From NCBI GenBank assembly GCA_964484515.1, contig CAZAGT010000270.1:1-7244 (forward strand): DNA of 7,244 nt. The letters run 5' to 3'. The notes beneath the pieces were generated by a model. It saw only the letters and a program-made list of their open reading frames with translations. It did not search any database and was not told where the DNA came from. Of the stretch, positions 1-4,658 are shown piece after piece. The position numbers and the translations under genes were made by a program. Numbering within the stretch: the first letter of the stretch is position 1; every line of letters begins with the position of its first letter. The stretch comes from CAZAGT01 sp964484515 (lineage in GTDB: Bacteria > Desulfobacterota > DSM-4660 > Desulfatiglandales > HGW-15).

Positions 1-85
1 CTAGACCTTGCACTCAATTCCTCGTTTTTGAAAAGAGACCCCCATGACCGGACGGATCGTATGCGCTAACGCGTTTCAAGAATCT

Positions 86-101
86 AACATGTTATCATGA
101 T
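86..101 (+). promoter_or_regulatory. Possible extended -10 promoter overlapped by two short palindromes, upstream of the reductase
   Basis: Bases 90-98 read TG-T-TATCAT, an extended -10 element with five of six matches to TATAAT. No convincing -35 box lies at the usual distance. The same stretch consists of two abutting 8-base perfect palindromes, AACATGTT (86-93) and ATCATGAT (94-101), which could be an operator or chance. Use of this promoter would give a 5' untranslated region of about 160 bases before the ATG at 268. I see nothing else definite in bases 1-85 or 102-250. A weak hairpin, TGTCC...GGACA, lies near 176-200. Confidence 0.28.
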
Positions 102-255
102 TCGTATTTCGACCTTTCGTCTCAGACCGGTAGAGCTTGGAAAAATTCGAATCAGACGTGCGTCGCAGGGCGTTTGTCCGCGGGCATGCCGAAGGACAGC
201 CCAAGGGCAGACAGCGGAAGGCTAGGGACAGCGAAACGAAACGTCAGATAACCAC

Positions 256-262
256 AAGGAGG
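256..262 (+). promoter_or_regulatory. Ribosome binding site of the aldo/keto reductase
   Basis: AAGGAGG lies five bases before the ATG at 268. It is an almost perfect anti-16S complement and fixes that start. Confidence 0.9.
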
Positions 263-267
263 CTATC

Positions 268-1245
268 ATGGAATACAAGACACTTGGACGCACCGGATTG
301 AGGGTATCTGAAATCTGCCTGGGGACCATGACGTTCGGCGAGCAGGTCAATGAGGACCAGGCCAAGCGGATGACCGATAGGGCCATTGAGGCAGGGGTCA
401 ACTTCTTTGATACCGCCGACGTGTACGTGGATGGGCGGTCAGAGGAGATTGTGGGTAAGGCCCTCAAAGGTCAACGCGACGGCATCGTGCTCGCAACGAA
501 GGTGGCGAACAAGGTTGGGCCGGGCGTCAATGACCAGGGGCTGTCCCGAAAACACGTCATGAAGGCAATCGAGGCGAGCCTCCGTCGGCTGGCCACAGAC
601 TACATCGATCTCTACTATGTACACCTGCCGGATTACAATACGCCCATCGATGAAACGCTACGAGCCTTGGACGACCTCATTCACCAGGGCAAGGTCCGCT
701 ACATCGCCTGTTCTAATTTCAGGGCGTGGCAGCTCTGCAAAGCCCTCTGGACGAGTGATGTAAGCGGTTTGGCGCGCTTCGATTGCATTCAACCGCCCTA
801 CAACCTGATCACGCGTGACATCGAGTATGAATTGCTGCCCCTCTGCGAGAGTGAAGGCATCGGAGTCTGTGTCTACAACCCCCTAGCCGCCGGCCTACTC
901 ACTGGAAAACACGACCCGAAGAAACCTCCGGCCAAAGGGACCCGCTTCACTCTCGATAGCATCGGGCGCATGTATTATGAGCGCTACTGGTCCGAAGAAA
1001 ACTTCGAGGCCCTCGCCCGACTCAGTCAAATCGCCGAAGAGCACGGCCGAAATGCGACCCACTTTGCCCTGGCTTGGGTCCTGAGCAACCAAACGGTCAC
1101 CTCGGCCATATGCGGCTGTACGTCTATGGAGCACCTTGAGATCAATCTCGGCGCTTCGGGTATTACATTATCGGAAGAGGAACTGAAGGCCAGCGATGAA
1201 GTCTGGAGTCAACTTAGGCCGCTTCGGTTCTTCTACGGGCGGTGA
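268..1245 (+). CDS. Aldo/keto reductase, NADPH-dependent type
   Basis: This 325-residue protein is a full-length (beta/alpha)8-barrel oxidoreductase, probably cytoplasmic since no signal peptide or membrane segment is visible. The family reduces aldehydes and ketones with NAD(P)H. The start follows AAGGAGG. The N-terminus (YKTLGRTGLRVSEICLGTMTFG) is the family's standard opening. The catalytic tetrad is complete: D48 and Y53 in FFDTADVY, K78 in LATK, H119 in YYVHLPD. Cofactor-side signatures include S149-N150 (ACSNF), Q175 (IQPPYNL), Y203 with NPLAAGLLTGK, and the C-terminal MEHLEINLGA segment. In that last segment the usual Pro-Gly is Cys-Gly (C282-G283-C284), and the protein has eight cysteines. 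The substrate cannot be read from the sequence. The gene converges with the minus-strand SH3 gene, leaving nine bases between the stops, and has its own upstream leader, so it is probably a single-gene unit. Confidence 0.95.
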   Translation: MEYKTLGRTGLRVSEICLGTMTFGEQVNEDQAKRMTDRAIEAGVNFFDTADVYVDGRSEEIVGKALKGQRDGIVLATKVANKVGPGVNDQGLSRKHVMKAIEASLRRLATDYIDLYYVHLPDYNTPIDETLRALDDLIHQGKVRYIACSNFRAWQLCKALWTSDVSGLARFDCIQPPYNLITRDIEYELLPLCESEGIGVCVYNPLAAGLLTGKHDPKKPPAKGTRFTLDSIGRMYYERYWSEENFEALARLSQIAEEHGRNATHFALAWVLSNQTVTSAICGCTSMEHLEINLGASGITLSEEELKASDEVWSQLRPLRFFYGR

Positions 1246-1254
1246 GGGAAAGGG

Positions 1255-1809
1255 TTAGTAAAGAGAGGATCGTCGTTTCTGTTGCCGCCCAATGACGAGT
1301 CCGATCATCAGGCCGCAGAGAAGGACGAGAGCGCCTGTGGCAAACCATTTGGTTCGATACGAGGACCTGAATTTTTCGCCCTTGAGTTTCGCGAGCGCCT
1401 CGGTGTTTTCGCGAAGTTCCGTCGTCAGACCCTGTTCGCGCTGGACAGCCTCACCCAGTTGCTTTCTGATCTTGCCGATCTCCTCTTTCAGCCGGGTGTT
1501 TTCCGCATTCAGCGTTTTGGCCTGGACCTCCCACGGCAGCCGCGTGACCAAGTATTGAGTCATGATCCAACCCGTCTTTTGTTCTCGATCGGAGCCGATC
1601 AGACGAACACGCGTCCAGTCCCCCTGGGAGTCGAGGACCTCCAGCGGCTCGCCGGAGTTAAGGGTCGCGATGATTTTGTTCTCCGTACTGGGCCCGGTTC
1701 GGAAGGTAACCTTGAGTGTATCGGTCACATAGGCCCGATCGGCCCAACTCGGCTGAACCATGGAACATAGACTCAGGAGGACAAAAAGGGAGAAACGGAA
1801 CAGTGCCAT
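1255..1809 (-). CDS. Membrane-anchored SH3b-domain protein, YgiM / TIGR04211-like
   Basis: This is a 184-residue envelope protein. Residues 1-23 are a Sec signal peptide, with likely cleavage after SWA. Residues 25-88 are a bacterial SH3 (SH3b) domain with the typical phrases VTFRTGPSTENKIIATLNSGE, GDWTRVRL and GWIMTQYL. Residues about 93-145 are a charged coiled coil (ENTRLKEEIGKIRKQLGE), residues 155-174 are one membrane helix, and a basic tail RQQKRR follows. This order is that of the proteobacterial YgiM/TIGR04211 'SH3 domain protein' family, whose molecular role is not well settled; SH3b domains often bind cell-wall peptides. With the signal cleaved, the SH3b domain and coiled coil would lie in the periplasm, held to the inner membrane by the C-terminal helix. 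The start ATG has only a moderate AGG-type ribosome site. It lies 103 bases downstream of the secreted repeat protein on the same strand, so co-transcription is possible. The stop is nine bases from the reductase's stop. Confidence 0.9.
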   Translation of the reverse strand: MALFRFSLFVLLSLCSMVQPSWADRAYVTDTLKVTFRTGPSTENKIIATLNSGEPLEVLDSQGDWTRVRLIGSDREQKTGWIMTQYLVTRLPWEVQAKTLNAENTRLKEEIGKIRKQLGEAVQREQGLTTELRENTEALAKLKGEKFRSSYRTKWFATGALVLLCGLMIGLVIGRQQKRRSSLY

Positions 1810-1879
1810 ACTCTACCTACCGTAGCTTGAACAACCCAACTGCTTCATCACCTGGGACCGCCTCCTGGGCTTCGTCGGT

Positions 1880-1911
1880 CAAGCGGCCCCTCACACACGC
1901 CTGGGGGCTTG
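1880..1911 (-). terminator. Hairpin just after the stop of the secreted repeat protein (terminator-like, no T run)
   Basis: On the minus strand, CAAGC-CCCC pairs with GGGG-CC-GCTTG. This gives a nine-pair stem with a two-base bulge and a 12-base loop, starting one base beyond the stop codon at 1913-1915. No T tract follows, so it is not a classical intrinsic terminator. It could be a partial terminator or an mRNA 3'-end stabiliser separating the repeat protein from the SH3 gene. Confidence 0.35.
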
Positions 1912-1912
1912 C

Positions 1913-2530
1913 CTAGCGAACCGTCACATCCGCGCTCTTACCCACCATCGTATAACCGTTATCCAGAAAGATCCGAAAATTATAGGCGCCCTTTTCGGGC
2001 GGGGCCTTTACGCTGTATGTTCGATCGCTGAGATGCTTTAACTCGATGAACGTGATGAACCTATCGTCCGGGTCCTGCGCGCGGTAGAATCCGATCCATG
2101 CATCCGTCTCTATCGGTTCGCCGGAGTAAGTGACTGTGATGGTTTCGTACGGTTCGAACATTCGGCCTGACAACGTGAAGGTCGGTTTGTACTGTTCCAC
2201 GACGATGGGGTGTCCCTTATAGGCGAGATCGTAACCGCGGTCTTTGAAGACTCGAAAATGATACTTACCGAGCTCTCTGGGGGCGTTTACCGAAAAGACA
2301 TTGTTCTTAAGGTCTCTTAGAAAGGCAAATGATACGGGCTCTTCGTCACGTGCATCCGCCTTGTACAACCCGACCCAGGCGTTCTCCCCTCCCGGGTCAC
2401 GCACGACGATCGTAACGGATTCCCCGGGTCGCACGCTCTTTGGAGCGGTTTGCGCGCTCAAGCTCGTTGGAATGCTCAAGAGCCCCAGTAGGATGAGGGC
2501 CACGCCCGCTTTCGCTCGAATCCGGATCAT
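1913..2530 (-). CDS. Secreted protein with two tandem WxGxY beta-domains (unknown function)
   Basis: With the start at 2530 this is a 205-residue protein. Residues 1-26 form a clean Sec signal peptide (basic MIRIRAK, hydrophobic core, cleavage near SLSA-Q). The rest is two copies of one domain, residues 33-111 and 125-204. By hand alignment about 28 of 80 positions are identical with a single-residue gap. Shared landmarks are P-x-E-(S/T)-(V/I)-T near the start, AW(V/I)G(L/F)Y (W52/Y56 and W145/Y149), FSVNAP/YSVKAP, and G-x-Y-x-FR-(V/I)-F-x-D-x-GY near the end. The alternating hydrophobic pattern suggests a beta-sandwich. The WIGFY motif recalls SKICH/Ig-like modules described as 'DWIGIY' domains, which is a resemblance rather than an assignment. 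No catalytic residues, lipobox or membrane anchor are visible, so it is probably free in the periplasm or exported. A longer start at 2575 adds 15 mostly charged residues ahead of the signal peptide and lacks a good ribosome site. Confidence 0.88.
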   Translation of the reverse strand: MIRIRAKAGVALILLGLLSIPTSLSAQTAPKSVRPGESVTIVVRDPGGENAWVGLYKADARDEEPVSFAFLRDLKNNVFSVNAPRELGKYHFRVFKDRGYDLAYKGHPIVVEQYKPTFTLSGRMFEPYETITVTYSGEPIETDAWIGFYRAQDPDDRFITFIELKHLSDRTYSVKAPPEKGAYNFRIFLDNGYTMVGKSADVTVR

Positions 2531-2693
2531 TGCTTGCCTCCTCTCAGCTACCTGATGTCGGTGCGACAGGCTCATTGTGGTCCCTGGCAGTCGGCACTCC
2601 GGCCGGGCGGCATCTTCGTGCTCCGAGTACCCGTCGCACGTATCTCCACTTCGAGCATAGGAGCCTGCCGGAGAACCGGCTCCACCAGTACCC
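2531..2693 (-). promoter_or_regulatory. Long structured 5' leader of the secreted repeat protein; possible cis-acting RNA
   Basis: If transcription starts about seven bases after the -10 box at 2700-2705, the mRNA has a leader of about 160 bases. It contains a perfect six-pair stem GGAGCC/GGCTCC (2660-2665 with 2678-2683) with inner GG/CC pairs. It also has a seven-pair long-range stem GTGCGAC/GTCGCAC (2561-2567 with 2633-2639) that encloses a GCAC/GTGC hairpin extended by TCG/CGA. The 3' arm of the first stem ends in CTCCT (minus strand, 2663-2659), which is complementary to AGGAG in the ribosome site at 2538-2542. Two mutually exclusive folds are therefore possible. I recognise no known riboswitch class. 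The region could instead be a dispersed GC-rich repeat. Confidence 0.35.
2537..2545 (-). promoter_or_regulatory. Ribosome binding site that decides the start at 2530
   Basis: On the minus strand GAGAGGAGG lies six bases before the ATG at 2530-2528, and the peptide that follows begins directly with a signal sequence. The upstream in-frame ATG at 2575 has no comparable site, so 2530 is preferred. Confidence 0.85.
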
Positions 2694-2699
2694 TCACGA

Positions 2700-2729
2700 A
2701 GTATAGAGAAAACGACACATCCCGGTCAA
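2700..2729 (-). promoter_or_regulatory. Sigma70-type promoter for the minus-strand envelope gene pair
   Basis: On the minus strand a -35 box TTGACC (2729-2724) and a -10 box TATACT (2705-2700) are separated by 18 bases. Each matches five of six consensus bases. It points at the secreted repeat protein and possibly drives the SH3 gene as well. It is the best promoter-like pair I found in the window. Confidence 0.6.
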
Positions 2730-2842
2730 CCCACAATATTCCAGGCCCCGAATCCTCTCCAGACCAGTCCCATTGGGTCGGTGTTTCTCAGTCGACGACA
2801 GCCGCCGTCGAGCGGCCCGGTTTCACGGTCGCCGAGTTCCGG

Positions 2843-2872
2843 TTGACACCGGAAGCCTCGTTTCAGTATCAG
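2843..2872 (+). promoter_or_regulatory. Promoter-like element abutting the exporter start; implies a leaderless mRNA
   Basis: A perfect -35 TTGACA (2843-2848) is followed after 18 bases by TATCAG (2867-2872, four of six matches). Transcription would begin around 2879, at or next to the ATG at 2880, giving a leaderless transcript. No Shine-Dalgarno sequence precedes that ATG, which agrees. The -35 lies inside the inverted repeat CCGGT-TGAC-ACCGG (2839-2852), a possible small operator. The -10 match is mediocre, so a promoter further upstream is not excluded. Confidence 0.4.
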
Positions 2873-2879
2873 TGATGTC

Positions 2880-4658
2880 ATGGCAAACCGGCCCTTTCTC
2901 GATGCGCTGAAGAACTACCTTCCTTTAAAGGGCTATTTTTTTGAGAATCGCTGGCCCTTGACCGTTGGAATGATAAGCCTGCTCCTGGTCGATCTTCTGC
3001 AGCTCCTGGTGCCGTTGGTGATCAAAAGGGCCATTGACGCCCTTACCTTCGGCAGGGCCGGCCCCGCCCTTCTACTCCATTGCGGAGGCATGATCGTGGC
3101 CATTGCCGCCGCAATGGCCTTCTTCCGCTATATTTGGCGCCATCTCCTATTCGGTCATTCCAGGAGAGTGGAAGAAGGCCTTCGAAATAGACTCTACGCC
3201 CACCTTCAAACGCTGTCTCCGGCCTTTTACCACAGGATGAAGACGGGAGATCTCATGGCGAGAGCGAGCAACGATATCAACGCCGTCCGGATGGCGACCG
3301 GCATCGGACTCGTGGCCCTGACGGACGGACTGGTTCTGGGCGTCGCCGCTATCGGCTTTATGGTTTACATCAGTCCTCTTCTTACCCTGATTGCGCTCAT
3401 TTTCGCTCCAATCATCATAACCTTCACTCGAATCCTGACCCGGCGGATGTCCGAGGGGTATGAGCGCGTCCAGAAGAAATTTTCGGACCTGACCGAGAGC
3501 GTACGGGAGGCCTTTGCCGGAAACAGGGTGCTCAAGGTCTACGCAAGGGAAGAATGGGCTTATCGAAGGGTGGCGGAAGAAGGGGGGCAATACCTATCGG
3601 AAAACCTGCGTCTGGCCAAGACCCTCGGTCTCTTCTATCCGTTGATTGCTGTCTTCACCAATGTAGGCCTGGCTGTCGTTATTTGGATGGGCGGACGTCT
3701 GACCATCTTGGGTCACATTACGACGGGCGATTTCGTGGCCTTCATAAGTTACTTGAATATCTTGAGCTGGCCGCTGTTGGCCATCGGATGGGTGACAAAC
3801 CTTATCCAACGGGGGTCGGCGTCCATGCGCCGTATCAATCGCATCCTGCAAGAGGTCCCCGAGATCGCGGATCAGCATGGTCAGCATGCGGTCGGCCGAA
3901 TCAAGGGGACGATCCGTTTCGAGGGCCTGACCTTCACATACCCGGGTCAGAAAACACCCGCCCTCAAAGACATCCGGGTCACGATTCCAAAGGGGCATAC
4001 CGTGGCCCTCGTGGGGCGGGTTGGTTCCGGAAAAACGACACTCCTTCAGACCATTCCGCATCTATTCACCGTACCTCCGGGCACGATCTTTGTTGACGAC
4101 ATCGATATCAAGGCTACTCCGCTGCATGTGTTGAGGGCCAACATCGGCTTTGTGACCCAGGACGTCGTCCTTTTTTCCGACACGGTTCGAAATAACGTCC
4201 TCTTCGGCCGGAGAGGCGTGTCGGACGAAACCCTGGAGCGCGCCCTGAAAGACGCTGATTTCTATGACGAGGTCCTCGATTTCAAAGACGGTGTCCATAC
4301 GCTCATCGGCGAGCGAGGATTGACCCTGTCCGGGGGACAACGCCAGCGGCTCACGATTGCACGCGCCCTGATCCAGGATCATCCAATTCTCATCCTCGAC
4401 GATGCCCTTTCAATGGTGGATACGCGTACGGAGGAGCGGATCTTGAACTGCATTGTGGGGTCGAGAGCGGGCAAAACCAACCTGATTGTCTCTCATCGAC
4501 TATCCACTATCACGCGAGCAGATCTTGTCTTGGTCCTCGAAAGGGGAGAATTGGTGGAGCACGGTGCACCCGAAAGCCTGCTAAAAGAGGGAAAGGAGTA
4601 TGCTAGGCTTTATCAGAAACAGCTTATCGCCAAAGAACTTGATATGGTTGGAGCATAG
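2880..4658 (+). CDS. ABC exporter half-transporter, subunit 1 (BmrC/YheI-like, degenerate catalytic residue)
   Basis: This 592-residue protein has a six-helix exporter transmembrane domain (helices near 26-48, 63-83, 141-161, 163-181, 248-270, 286-305) fused to an ATP-binding domain from about residue 345. The motifs are the A-loop Y354, Walker A GRVGSGKT (379-386), Q-loop Q427, GERG plus signature LSGGQ (477-480, 483-487), Walker B ILILD (503-507), and H-loop H539. The residue after Walker B, normally the catalytic Glu, is Asp (D508), so this subunit's own site should hydrolyse ATP poorly. Its intact LSGGQ would complete the active site of the partner encoded directly downstream. Order and lengths fit BmrC-BmrD (YheI-YheH), LmrCD and TM287/288-type heterodimeric exporters of the inner membrane, many of which export drugs or lipophilic compounds. 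The substrate here is unknown. ATG 2880 is the only ATG after the in-frame stop at 2844-2846 and has no visible ribosome site. Confidence 0.97.
   Translation: MANRPFLDALKNYLPLKGYFFENRWPLTVGMISLLLVDLLQLLVPLVIKRAIDALTFGRAGPALLLHCGGMIVAIAAAMAFFRYIWRHLLFGHSRRVEEGLRNRLYAHLQTLSPAFYHRMKTGDLMARASNDINAVRMATGIGLVALTDGLVLGVAAIGFMVYISPLLTLIALIFAPIIITFTRILTRRMSEGYERVQKKFSDLTESVREAFAGNRVLKVYAREEWAYRRVAEEGGQYLSENLRLAKTLGLFYPLIAVFTNVGLAVVIWMGGRLTILGHITTGDFVAFISYLNILSWPLLAIGWVTNLIQRGSASMRRINRILQEVPEIADQHGQHAVGRIKGTIRFEGLTFTYPGQKTPALKDIRVTIPKGHTVALVGRVGSGKTTLLQTIPHLFTVPPGTIFVDDIDIKATPLHVLRANIGFVTQDVVLFSDTVRNNVLFGRRGVSDETLERALKDADFYDEVLDFKDGVHTLIGERGLTLSGGQRQRLTIARALIQDHPILILDDALSMVDTRTEERILNCIVGSRAGKTNLIVSHRLSTITRADLVLVLERGELVEHGAPESLLKEGKEYARLYQKQLIAKELDMVGA
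4650..4653 (+). promoter_or_regulatory. Ribosome site of exporter subunit 2, inside the end of subunit 1
   Basis: GGAG lies within the last codons of subunit 1, five bases before the GTG at 4659 and eight before the ATG at 4662. Both starts are usable and differ by one residue. The usual spacing slightly favours the ATG. The position implies translational coupling of the two subunits. Confidence 0.6.

Noticed and set aside
44..100. 18-codon frame upstream of the reductase
   Set aside because: There is no ribosome site and it would overlap the possible promoter. Nothing about the peptide suggests a leader function.
1282..1770. 162-codon and 88-codon plus frames opposite the SH3 gene
   Set aside because: They are antisense shadows; the minus-strand product has a complete signal peptide, SH3b, coiled-coil and membrane-helix architecture.
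2534..2875. 113-codon open frame on the plus strand in the divergent control region
   Set aside because: It overlaps the start and ribosome site of the minus-strand gene, has no ribosome site of its own and no recognisable domain. Its composition looks like structured non-coding GC-rich DNA.
3554..4096. 180-codon alternate frame within exporter subunit 1
   Set aside because: It is a +2 shadow of a fully conserved ABC exporter reading frame, with no independent support.
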